The notes: generated by a model not told the origin, from the letters alone. 6,654 nucleotides of DNA from CAZDVQ01 sp964508975 (GCA_964508975.1 CAZDVQ010000102.1:1-6654); one strand, 5' to 3'. Counted from the stretch's first letter, positions 1 through 6,197 are shown. Numbers and translations: made by a program.

Positions 1-917
1 ACAAGGAACTTGACTTTCAACTTTACGAGAAGTTACTCGGCGATGCAAGCCTGCTAGCCTCTAACCAGGACATGGTCAGCTTCAAAAACCAGTTCGAGCT
101 GACAGAGGCGGGCAACTTTGCCGACATGTTGCATTATTACAAGCAGTTGAGTGCCATGCCGGATCAGGCCGCCTACTTGTTGTACTCCAGCGATAGCCTT
201 GTTGTCCAGTATTACAACCAGATAGCCAGCTACCAGGACGCCTTCGTGGCCGGTAATATAGACTCCAGCACCATGGCGAGCCAGGTGAACGCCCTGGCAC
301 AACAAATTGCGAGCCTCGACGGTATTAGGGCCACGGTTTACCAGCAATATGCCCACGATGCAACCCAAACGGCAATGGGCATGCTGGCTGACCTTGGTAG
401 CCTGGGCTATTCTGACCAGCAGGTACACAACGCCAAACTTGTTTACAGCGTTATACTGGAGCAGGAACTTGCAGGCGAAGCGTATAATTTTAACGTACAA
501 CAACAAAACGACCTGTTGTTCGTCGCTGCTCAATGCCCTATGGAGGGTGGCGCAATCGTTTACCTCGCGCGGGAACTATATTTCCATGTAGACCCTTCCT
601 TGGCCTTCGACAATACCGCCATTTGCGCGGAGCAGGGTATCTTGTACCGGGAAACGGCTGAACTTGAACCAAGCGGTGAATTCAAGCTATACCCCAACCC
701 CACTTCAAGCCAAACGGTGTTGCAGATTCCATACAGCGAGGCAAAACGTACATTAAGTTTATACAGCGGCACTGGAACCTTGCTTGACAACTGGGACTTG
801 GCCGCTAGGCAACAAGCCTTGAGCATATCGACCGGGAACTTGACCCAGGGCATGTACCTGCTCGTTGTGCGAGAAAACGGAAAGGTTGTTTCAAGCTTGA
901 AACTGGTGAAGGAATAG
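1..917 (+). CDS. C-terminal part of a large T9SS-secreted protein (5' end outside window)
   Basis: The reading frame is open from nucleotide 3 to a TAG stop at 915-917, giving 304 visible residues with no start. The first ATG in frame, at 72, lies inside continuous coding sequence and has no initiation context, so the gene begins left of the window. Residues about 1-165 are mostly helical-looking, rich in Gln, Ala and Tyr, and match no domain I can name. Residues about 176-215 carry a Gln-Cys-Pro...Glu-Gly-Gly...Ala-Arg-Glu-Leu-Tyr stretch followed 30 residues later by a second Cys (Cys178 and Cys208 of the fragment), a likely disulfide pair. From about residue 229 the Leu-Tyr-Pro-Asn-Pro motif opens a type A T9SS sorting domain that ends Ser-Leu-Lys-Leu-Val-Lys-Glu. 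Family knowledge: such domains direct export across the outer membrane and are usually cleaved. Passenger function is unknown; in Bacteroidota similar ends often sit on very long surface proteins. Secretion is confident, function is not. Confidence 0.88.
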   Translation, partial: KELDFQLYEKLLGDASLLASNQDMVSFKNQFELTEAGNFADMLHYYKQLSAMPDQAAYLLYSSDSLVVQYYNQIASYQDAFVAGNIDSSTMASQVNALAQQIASLDGIRATVYQQYAHDATQTAMGMLADLGSLGYSDQQVHNAKLVYSVILEQELAGEAYNFNVQQQNDLLFVAAQCPMEGGAIVYLARELYFHVDPSLAFDNTAICAEQGILYRETAELEPSGEFKLYPNPTSSQTVLQIPYSEAKRTLSLYSGTGTLLDNWDLAARQQALSISTGNLTQGMYLLVVRENGKVVSSLKLVKE

Positions 918-947
918 TTAATGTCAGAAAAAGAAACACTTCATTCG

Positions 948-975
948 ACCCTGCGGGATAATAATCCCGCGGGGT
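948..975 (+). terminator. GC-rich hairpin after the left-edge gene, possible terminator
   Basis: Positions 948-959 pair with 964-975 to give a 12-bp stem with one T-G wobble (952/971) and a four-base loop AATA (960-963). It begins 30 nt after the stop of the preceding gene and ends 18 nt before the next ATG. Only two Ts follow directly, then A/T-rich sequence, so it is not a textbook intrinsic terminator. It could be a terminator, a 3'-end stabiliser, or a structure in the leader of the next gene. Confidence 0.5.
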
Positions 976-993
976 TATAAAATATAATACAGC

Positions 994-2874
994 ATGACCA
1001 TGAAATTATATATGTTGGTTTTGACCTGCTTGTTTTGTGTGGGTACTGTACTTGGACAGCCTTATCTAGACTCGAAACGGGATTATAGTTGGCCTGGCGG
1101 TTACGGCTGGAGCCCCCCAAACTATACCGAAAACTTTGTGATAGTTTTCAACCAGGATACGATACAGGCCATAAACTACCGGGTTTCAGAAATCCCGCTT
1201 GCAAGTGCTTGCGCAGTACTTGCCGACGTTGATGGCTCCTTGTTATTTGCTTCTAATGGGCAGCGGGTAGCCGATAGCCTGGGTCAATTATTACCTGGTG
1301 GGCATGATATCCACCCCTTGAACTTCGACGATGATACAGTACGAAGCGATATAGTGGAGCTGGTTGGCTTGAATGCAAATGATTTACTCCTGATGCTTCC
1401 CGATCCTGGGCAGGCAAACTTGTTTCATATCTTCCATGAGGGCATGCAGTATCAAGTTACACAAAATGGTACCGCATTTTTAAATGTGTATCACACCATT
1501 ATAGATAGAAATCTCAATGCCGGGCTGGGAGATGTAGTGCAAATGTCGATCCCAATATTGACCGACACCATGACGGGGGCCATCAATGCCTTTAGGCATG
1601 CCAATGGCCGGGACTGGTGGATCGTAGCGCCACCTAGCGCCTGGGTCAGCGGTTTCCACTTGTTCTTGTTAACCCCTGCCGGGGTGCAATACATCGGGCT
1701 GGTTGACGCACCCCGCGATAGAATTCATACTGCTATGCAAAGCCTCAGCATTTCCCCTGACGGGCATTTCCTGGCCAGGCATTTTCTCGATTTTACTGCC
1801 CTGCCCAACTGGGTTGGTTATATAGAGGTTTACGGGCTAGATCGTTGTCAGGGTACATTTAGCTTTATGGGGGGCGTTCAAACCCCGGACCTGCTGTTTG
1901 AGAATGGGGTGGAGTTTTCCCCGAACTCCAGGATGTTGTACAAGGTTGGGCCTAATCAAATTTGGCAATATGACCTTTACCAACCTAACTGGCAAACTAC
2001 CGGCACGCTGGTGGCCGAGTTCGACAACCACATTGATACCTTGACCATGTTGCCCAGTTATACCAGCTTCGGTGAAACGCAGCTTGCACCGGACGACAGG
2101 GTTTACATATCAACAGTATTCGGAACTCATTACATGCACGTGATCAATCGCCCCGATGAAAAGGGTATTGCCTGTGATTTCAGGATGCGGAAAATACAAC
2201 TTCCCCTCATGACCGCTGGCTTACCGAACATGCCCACAACCTTCCGCCTGGGAGCTCAAGTCGGTAGTGCCTGCGATAGCCTTGGTATTGGCAACCCTGC
2301 GGGGCTAGTTACCTGGCCCGATACACTTGATTTTGGCAATATCAGTCCTGGTCAGGATTCAACCTTGTACCTGTATGCCTATAACCCAGGTTACACCCGT
2401 ACTTACCTGAGTTACCTGCATGGCCACGAGCCACCGTTCAGCACCCTCAAGGACCATTACCGCATCAACCCGGGTGATACCCTAGCTATCCCGGTTAGTT
2501 TTAGTTCAAGTGTGTCGGGCATTTTTGATGATACCATGCAGGTGCGCAACAATGTGCAGGATTTTAACGTTGCACTCCGTGCCAATGTAACTGGAACGGT
2601 GGGGCTAGATAAACCAAACATGGCAAACGGCATAGAGCTATACCCGAACCCGGCTACTGATGCATTTATGATTCATGGTATAGAGTTACTGGACGACGCC
2701 GTGCTGGAGATACACGACCTACAAGGCCGCAGAGTGTTGCTGCAGGCACTCCCAGCCAATATAAACAGCTGGACCGTTTCTCTCCAAGGTTTTCCCACCG
2801 GTATGTACCTACTCCAATGCCATGATTCAAAAGGTATCCAATACCAAGACAAGTTGGTCATCAACCGGCCATAA
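994..2874 (+). CDS. Secreted beta-propeller-like protein with Ig-like (choice-of-anchor D/ASH type) domain and T9SS sorting domain
   Basis: This is a complete gene of 626 residues. A Sec signal peptide covers residues 1 to about 21 (hydrophobic core Leu-Tyr-Met-Leu-Val-Leu, likely cut after Val-Leu-Gly before Gln22); Met3 at 1000 is an alternative start. Residues about 45-420 look like a beta propeller: blade-like motifs include His-Ala-Asn-Gly-Arg-Asp-Trp-Trp (202-209), Ile-Ser-Pro-Asp-Gly (253-257), Phe-Ser-Pro-Asn-Ser (308-312) and Gln-Leu-Ala-Pro-Asp-Asp (363-368), closing with Leu-Pro-Asn-Met-Pro (410-414). Residues about 437-536 (Asp-Thr-Leu-Asp-Phe-Gly-Asn-Ile onward) fit an Ig-like choice-of-anchor D/ASH fold. 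The type A T9SS domain starts at Leu-Tyr-Pro-Asn-Pro (549-553). Few Cys residues occur: 15, in the signal peptide, and 13, 73, 285, 394, 427 and 609 at scattered places. No catalytic motif is visible; binding or adhesion at the surface is an inference. The leader is A/T-rich without a Shine-Dalgarno sequence, usual for Bacteroidota. Confidence 0.9.
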   Translation: MTMKLYMLVLTCLFCVGTVLGQPYLDSKRDYSWPGGYGWSPPNYTENFVIVFNQDTIQAINYRVSEIPLASACAVLADVDGSLLFASNGQRVADSLGQLLPGGHDIHPLNFDDDTVRSDIVELVGLNANDLLLMLPDPGQANLFHIFHEGMQYQVTQNGTAFLNVYHTIIDRNLNAGLGDVVQMSIPILTDTMTGAINAFRHANGRDWWIVAPPSAWVSGFHLFLLTPAGVQYIGLVDAPRDRIHTAMQSLSISPDGHFLARHFLDFTALPNWVGYIEVYGLDRCQGTFSFMGGVQTPDLLFENGVEFSPNSRMLYKVGPNQIWQYDLYQPNWQTTGTLVAEFDNHIDTLTMLPSYTSFGETQLAPDDRVYISTVFGTHYMHVINRPDEKGIACDFRMRKIQLPLMTAGLPNMPTTFRLGAQVGSACDSLGIGNPAGLVTWPDTLDFGNISPGQDSTLYLYAYNPGYTRTYLSYLHGHEPPFSTLKDHYRINPGDTLAIPVSFSSSVSGIFDDTMQVRNNVQDFNVALRANVTGTVGLDKPNMANGIELYPNPATDAFMIHGIELLDDAVLEIHDLQGRRVLLQALPANINSWTVSLQGFPTGMYLLQCHDSKGIQYQDKLVINRP

Positions 2875-2916
2875 GATTTAATGCCCAACGTGAACTATTT
2901 AACGCCCCCCAACCAT

Positions 2917-2956
2917 AAAAAAAAGCCCTAGATGTTACATCTAGGGCTTTTGATTT
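2917..2956. terminator. Bidirectional intrinsic terminator between convergent genes
   Basis: Positions 2921-2933 pair perfectly with 2939-2951 (13 bp, core GCCCTAGAT/ATCTAGGGC) around a five-base loop GTTAC. An eight-A run (2917-2924) gives an eight-T tract for minus-strand transcripts, and TTTTGATTT follows the stem on the plus strand. It lies between the stop of the plus-strand propeller gene (2874) and the stop of the minus-strand PDZ gene (2972), so it can end transcription from both sides. Confidence 0.92.
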
Positions 2957-2971
2957 ATAGATAGACTCGGA

Positions 2972-4618
2972 CTAGAATAAAGAGATTTTCTGGCTAGATA
3001 ATTTTCCGTCTTGGCGCACATTGATGATGTACAAGCCTTTGGCCTCGTTGCGCAAATCGATGTTTTGCACGACGGTGCCGTTGAACTGGCTGATGTCGGC
3101 CTTGTACACTTCGCGGCCACTCATATCGCTGATGCTGATAGCAATCGGCGCTTTGCTGCTCGACTCGAACTGTACTTTGAATTGACCAGCGCTTGGGTTC
3201 GGGAAGGCTGATAATTGGCTGTTTGGCATGGCTTCAGGGAAAATGTTGGTTTGGTCTTTTTCCTGGCCGTCTTCACACATTGACTTGAGTAGGCTTGCCG
3301 TTTTGGCTTGTCCTTCAGCCAAAGAACCCAGCACGATATTTTTACGCTCAGTTTGGCCATTGCGCAAAAAATCGATTTTCACCCGGTCGCCAGCTTTGTA
3401 GTTACTGAGTGCTTTAAGCAGTTCATCGTAGTTGTTGATGCTGGTTTTGCCCAATTTGGTCAACTGGTCATTTACCTGCATGTTGTTGCGGGCAGCGGCG
3501 GTGTTGGGAATAACCTCGCTAACCACCAGGCTTTTGCCGTTCAGGTAAACACCAATGAATGCTTGTTGCTGCATTTCTTCGAGTTGTGCACAAGCCTTTT
3601 TGCGACTTTCTTCCGGCATTTTAAAAGCATTATCGCGGAAGATTGTCTGGCGTTCGGGCATTGCGATATATGGAGTAGGCGCTTTCAACGTTGCGGTGGT
3701 GTTGTTTACCGTGCCGTCGCGTTCGTAACGAATGCCAATAGTTGTACCCGGAGCAAGATTGCTCACCAGTTTACTGACATCGCTTGGCTCCTTGATTTCC
3801 GTTTCGTTGATGGCCCAAATGATATCGCCTGCTTTCAGGCCTGCTTCCGCAGCGGCTGAGCCTTCAACTACATCCTCTACGGTAACGGTATTGAAGATGC
3901 GTTCTTCACCGTTTATGACTTCTACCTCGCGGTTAAAGCCCATGCTAATGCCTAGTTGAGCTTTTGGGGCTGCTGGCGCATGGCAAGCGTTTTTGTCGCC
4001 CATTGGGAAACAGTTTTTGCCATTTTCAAAACCTTCAATGCGGATTTCGTCCACATTGCCATCGCGTTCAATACGGATATGCTTTTGGGCCATACCGCCC
4101 ATATCGGCAGCAGTACGTGCTTTCAAAGTAGCGTTGGTGCTGGCAACATTGTCGCCGCGTTTGTATTGAATGCTAACTTGGTCACCTACTTTTAGGTTTT
4201 GCATAGCCTCGCCCAGCATGTCCGGGTTTTCAATCTTTTGGCCATTCATGGCTACTAAAATATCACCAGCTTGTAGGCCAGCGGCTTCAGCGGCCGAGCC
4301 TGGGATTACCTTTTGAATCCGCACTTCTGAGCTTTCTGTAACTTGTCCGTTGATTTCGGTCCGGCTCATTTCCAGCTCCATCACCACACCTAGGAATGGT
4401 TTATCGGAATTGATTGCAGGGAAATGGCCCATGCGTTGTTCAATTTCCTGGGGATCCATGATAACGGTTTCGGTTTTATTACCGTTGTCGTCAACGGTGA
4501 TAATGACCATCTTCTGTGCTGTTTTTACTTCGGTTTCTACCTGGGCCCAGAGGCTTTGTCCTAAGGTTAAGCAACAGGCCAAGGCAAGGCTTAATTTGGT
4601 AAAGTTCATGTTTTGCAT
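2972..4618 (-). CDS. Secreted triple-PDZ-domain protein with T9SS sorting domain
   Basis: This is a complete gene of 548 residues. A signal peptide covers residues 1-26 (Met4 at 4609 is a plausible alternative start), with likely cleavage in Leu-Trp-Ala-Gln. Three PDZ domains follow. PDZ1 is about 74-167 (Phe-Leu-Gly-Val-Val; Gly-Ser-Ala-Ala-Glu-Ala-Ala-Gly-Leu-Gln-Ala-Gly-Asp at 107-119). PDZ2 is about 220-313 (Gln-Leu-Gly-Ile-Ser; Gly-Leu-Lys-Ala-Gly-Asp at 260-265). PDZ3 is about 353-431 and more diverged, with Asn-Asn-Met-Gln-Val-Asn-Asp in place of the Ala-Gly-Leu-x-Xaa-Gly-Asp loop. PDZ1 and PDZ2 are clearly alike and each ends Ala-Thr-Leu-Lys-Ala, suggesting internal duplication. The T9SS type A domain starts at Phe-Pro-Asn-Pro (472-475). 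There is no trypsin-like or S41 protease region and no metalloprotease motif. Family knowledge: PDZ domains bind C-terminal or extended peptides. An extracellular or surface scaffold is an inference. The gene is monocistronic, with its own promoter-like box upstream and a terminator downstream. Cys203 and Cys212 sit in the PDZ1-PDZ2 linker. Confidence 0.93.
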   Translation of the reverse strand: MQNMNFTKLSLALACCLTLGQSLWAQVETEVKTAQKMVIITVDDNGNKTETVIMDPQEIEQRMGHFPAINSDKPFLGVVMELEMSRTEINGQVTESSEVRIQKVIPGSAAEAAGLQAGDILVAMNGQKIENPDMLGEAMQNLKVGDQVSIQYKRGDNVASTNATLKARTAADMGGMAQKHIRIERDGNVDEIRIEGFENGKNCFPMGDKNACHAPAAPKAQLGISMGFNREVEVINGEERIFNTVTVEDVVEGSAAAEAGLKAGDIIWAINETEIKEPSDVSKLVSNLAPGTTIGIRYERDGTVNNTTATLKAPTPYIAMPERQTIFRDNAFKMPEESRKKACAQLEEMQQQAFIGVYLNGKSLVVSEVIPNTAAARNNMQVNDQLTKLGKTSINNYDELLKALSNYKAGDRVKIDFLRNGQTERKNIVLGSLAEGQAKTASLLKSMCEDGQEKDQTNIFPEAMPNSQLSAFPNPSAGQFKVQFESSSKAPIAISISDMSGREVYKADISQFNGTVVQNIDLRNEAKGLYIINVRQDGKLSSQKISLF

Positions 4619-4667
4619 CGCATTGAGTTTAATGGATAAATAATAAGGCTAGAGCAGTACTGTGGCC

Positions 4668-4675
4668 CAAAAGTA
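4668..4675 (-). promoter_or_regulatory. Bacteroidota-type -7 promoter box for the PDZ gene
   Basis: Read on the minus strand the bases are TACTTTTG, an exact match to the Bacteroidota -7 consensus TAnnTTTG. It lies 49 bp upstream of the PDZ gene ATG, which would give a leader of roughly 40 nt. The -33 TTG element is not clean: the nearest TTG on this strand is about 27 bp upstream, longer than the usual spacing of about 17-23, and a TTTTC at shorter distance is only a weak match. The call is therefore tentative. Confidence 0.45.
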
Positions 4676-4697
4676 TAAGGTAACTACGTGAAAATCA

Positions 4698-4724
4698 GTT
4701 AACAAGGCGTTAATGGCTCGTTAA
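4698..4724. repeat. Three GTTAA words at exact 11-bp spacing
   Basis: GTTAA occurs at 4698-4702, 4709-4713 and 4720-4724, one per 11 bp, so all would face the same side of the helix. The first copy is part of the palindrome GTTAAC. They lie just upstream of the putative PDZ-gene promoter box, at about -35 to -65 from the inferred start of transcription, where an activator or repressor could bind. Chance cannot be excluded for such short words. Confidence 0.3.
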
Positions 4725-4796
4725 TTTCGATGAACGGCCGTTTTTTACAGATGGATTTGTAAGGCTATTGTAGGTTTTCGGGTAAAAGAATCCAGC

Positions 4797-4916
4797 TTTT
4801 GGGCATGTTGCGCCAGGTGCCTGGAGGGCGCCGCAACGCGGCGGTGCGCAACGCGCACGGAGCGAATAGCGAACCCCGAAAGGGACCGCCGACGCGTAGC
4901 GGCGGGGCGCCCAAAA
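4797..4916. repeat. GC-rich multi-hairpin intergenic element with inverted ends
   Basis: The ends form an 8-bp inverted repeat, TTTTGGGC (4797-4804) and GCCCAAAA (4909-4916). An alternative inner closing stem pairs 4826-4832 (GGGCGCC) with 4906-4912 (GGCGCCC). Inside are five stem-loops. CCAGG/CCTGG is at 4813-4824. A 6-bp stem is at 4829-4834/4838-4843, and another at 4844-4849/4853-4858, both with the loop AAC and exactly 15 bp apart. CCC-GAAA-GGG, a GNRA-type tetraloop, is at 4875-4884. CCGCCG/CGGCGG is at 4886-4905. Composition is about 77% GC over 4826-4912, far above the flanks. No ORF, clear target-site duplication or T tract after the stems is seen. It has the look of a dispersed REP/REPIN- or MITE-like palindromic repeat or a structured RNA; other genomic copies cannot be tested here. 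Confidence 0.65.
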
Positions 4917-4946
4917 ACAAAAAACGCTATAAAATCCTTGTGTAAG

Positions 4947-5495
4947 TTACTTACTCGTCCAGGGTATTTCGGCGGCGCCTAAGTCTTGCCCAATTTTTCT
5001 AGCCAGCACAAAAAGGTAGTCCGACAAGCGGTTCAGGTACTGAATTAAGATGTCTTCTACGGGTTCGTTGTGGTCAAGGGCCACAACAAGCCGCTCGGCA
5101 CGCCTACATACACAACGCGCCAAGTGGCAATAAGATACACTGGTATGCCCGCCGGGTAAAATAAAAGTTTTCAGCGGTGGTAAGCTTTCTTCCATACGGT
5201 CGATGGATTGCTCTAGATCAAGTATGTCTTGTTCCACCAAAGGCGGTAAACTCAAGGGTTTGCCGGGTTGTGCCGCTAGGTTAGCCCCCAGTACAAACAG
5301 TTTATCCTGGATGTTTTTCAACTCGGCACGCTGTTCTTCCGCTTGGATACTATCGCGTACCAAACCGATGAAGCTGTTCAACTCGTCGACGGTGCCATAT
5401 GATTCAATACGGATATGATCTTTGGGTACACGGGCACCACCAAACAGCGATGTTTCGCCTTTGTCGCCGGTTTTGGTATAAATTCTAAAACTCAT
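4947..5495 (-). CDS. pduO: PduO-type cob(I)alamin adenosyltransferase
   Basis: This cytosolic enzyme of 182 residues, close to the usual family length, transfers the adenosyl group of ATP to cob(I)alamin (or cob(I)yrinate diamide) to make adenosylcobalamin. The PduO/MMAB family signature is complete. The N-terminal ATP-binding Tyr-Thr-Lys-Thr-Gly-Asp-Lys-Gly is at 6-13, with Ser-Leu-Phe-Gly-Gly at 16-20. Gly-Thr-Val-Asp-Glu-Leu-Asn-Ser is at 34-41, Phe-Ile-Leu-Pro-Gly-Gly at 111-116, Cys-Arg-Arg-Ala-Glu-Arg at 130-135 and Tyr-Leu-Asn-Arg-Leu-Ser-Asp-Tyr-Leu-Phe at 153-162. It is not the unrelated CobA/BtuR type, since it lacks that family's P-loop. The ATG is 3 nt after the hemD stop, with an A-rich leader and no Shine-Dalgarno sequence, so it is the last gene of the meaB-hemD operon. 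The stop codon lies in the loop of a small 5-bp inverted repeat (4942-4954). Adenosylcobalamin is the cofactor of methylmalonyl-CoA mutase, which fits meaB in the same operon. Some annotations use cobO or MMAB for this gene. Confidence 0.96.
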   Translation of the reverse strand: MSFRIYTKTGDKGETSLFGGARVPKDHIRIESYGTVDELNSFIGLVRDSIQAEEQRAELKNIQDKLFVLGANLAAQPGKPLSLPPLVEQDILDLEQSIDRMEESLPPLKTFILPGGHTSVSYCHLARCVCRRAERLVVALDHNEPVEDILIQYLNRLSDYLFVLARKIGQDLGAAEIPWTSK

Positions 5496-5498
5496 GGG

Positions 5499-6197
5499 TT
5501 AATTATTTTTTTGCAATAAGCTTATAACGCATTGTGCTAAGGCAAGTTCATCGGGGCGTTCCGCTTGTATCACCGATGGGATGTTGAGCGCCACTAAGGT
5601 CCGCTGGGTCGTTTTACCGATAGCGATGACCTGCTGCCTGGCCTGCGCAGGGTTTGTACTGTACCAAGCTTGGGCATTTAAAGGAGAGGTGAACACCAAT
5701 ATATCAGTTTCTAACTTCGGGATATCGGCGATAAACTGATTTTGGTACACGACAAGGTCATCCATTTGGGCTCGGCCTGCCAATTCGACTTGCATGGCTT
5801 TTTCTGATTGGGCAGCTCGCAGGAATAAAACAGTACCATTGCCTAGCTCCTGTAGAAAGGCTGCTGCCGAGTTGGGCGCATCGCCCGTACCGATGAAATC
5901 ACAGTGCAGCCCAGCATCTTGTAAGGTTTTGGCTGTCCCTGAGCCAATACAGCCTAGTTTAATGCCATGGGGTAGGGAGTGGCCGGAGTCCAGCATCCGT
6001 AGTAAAGCCTTTACGCCGTTACTGCTGTAAAAGAAGAGCCAGTTGAAATGGGCTAGCTTAGCCCAATCGAAATCCAGTAGTTCTATTTGTAATAAACTTT
6101 TTCCGCTGACTTGAACGGGGTAGGGCTTTAATGCCGACACAAACTCGGTGCTAGCCTCTAAGTCTCGGCTAATAAAAATACGGGTTTTAGCCATCAT
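5499..6197 (-). CDS. hemD: Uroporphyrinogen-III synthase
   Basis: HemD cyclises hydroxymethylbilane to uroporphyrinogen III with inversion of ring D, the branch point to heme, siroheme and cobalamin. The protein has 232 residues, typical of the family, with two alternating Rossmann-like halves. Sequence conservation is low in this family, but the landmarks are present: Phe-Ile-Ser-Arg (8-11), Asn-Trp-Leu-Phe-Phe-Tyr-Ser-Ser-Asn-Gly-Val (52-62), Gly-Ser-Gly-Thr-Ala (85-89), Val-Leu-Phe-Leu-Arg-Ala (123-128), Ile-Leu-Val-Phe-Thr-Ser-Pro (166-172) and Ala-Ile-Gly-Lys-Thr-Thr (192-197). There is no signal peptide, so the protein is cytosolic. Two adjacent ATG codons (6197 and 6194) could both start it. 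The start overlaps the end of meaB by 11 nt, which suggests translational coupling, and it is followed after 3 nt by the adenosyltransferase. No other heme-pathway gene is in the window, so its place beside B12-use genes is notable. Confidence 0.92.
   Translation of the reverse strand: MMAKTRIFISRDLEASTEFVSALKPYPVQVSGKSLLQIELLDFDWAKLAHFNWLFFYSSNGVKALLRMLDSGHSLPHGIKLGCIGSGTAKTLQDAGLHCDFIGTGDAPNSAAAFLQELGNGTVLFLRAAQSEKAMQVELAGRAQMDDLVVYQNQFIADIPKLETDILVFTSPLNAQAWYSTNPAQARQQVIAIGKTTQRTLVALNIPSVIQAERPDELALAQCVISLLQKNN

Larger units (their letters stand above)
4619..4796. other. Upstream region of the PDZ gene, no gene seen
   Basis: This is the A/T-richer half of the 328-bp gap between the two minus-strand units. 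I see no ORF with coding character here. It holds a -7-like promoter box (4668-4675), a phased GTTAA triplet (4698-4724) and a 10-bp perfect palindrome AACGGCCGTT (4733-4742) that runs into a T tract (4741-4746). The rest of the gap (4797-4916) is the GC-rich hairpin element, followed by a 30-bp A-rich spacer up to the adenosyltransferase stop. Confidence 0.6.

Noticed and set aside
72..74. ATG at 72 as the start of the left-edge gene
   Set aside because: The frame stays open with normal-looking coding sequence to the left edge, there is no signal peptide after this Met although the protein carries a T9SS sorting domain, and there is no leader region.
54..533. A 159-residue minus-strand open frame
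   Set aside because: It lies wholly opposite the plus-strand T9SS gene, whose frame is supported by a sorting domain. The minus translation shows no recognisable domain and no initiation context.
3308..3859. A 183-residue plus-strand open frame, with further shorter ones, inside the PDZ gene
   Set aside because: They are antisense to clear PDZ2, PDZ3 and linker coding sequence. The translation has no domain, and the minus frame explains the region fully.
4541..4618. Lipoprotein signal on the PDZ protein (Cys15/Cys16 after Leu-Ala-Leu-Ala)
   Set aside because: The hydrophobic core continues past the Cys pair, the residues before Cys do not fit a good lipobox, and a T9SS sorting domain with a normal signal-peptidase I site (Leu-Trp-Ala) is the simpler reading.
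4733..4746. Palindrome AACGGCCGTT with T tract as a terminator
   Set aside because: As a hairpin it would keep only a 3-bp stem around GGCC, and no plus-strand gene ends upstream of it. It could be a protein-binding palindrome, but nothing supports this beyond symmetry.
4797..4916. GC-rich element as a tRNA, rRNA fragment or CRISPR repeat
   Set aside because: There is no cloverleaf or T-loop sequence, no recognisable rRNA core, and only two related hairpins with no spacer-repeat regularity.
4797..4946. GC-rich element as an intrinsic terminator of the adenosyltransferase operon
   Set aside because: On the minus strand the T-rich run comes before the stems and none follows them, the reverse of an intrinsic terminator. 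A role in 3'-end formation by another route stays possible.
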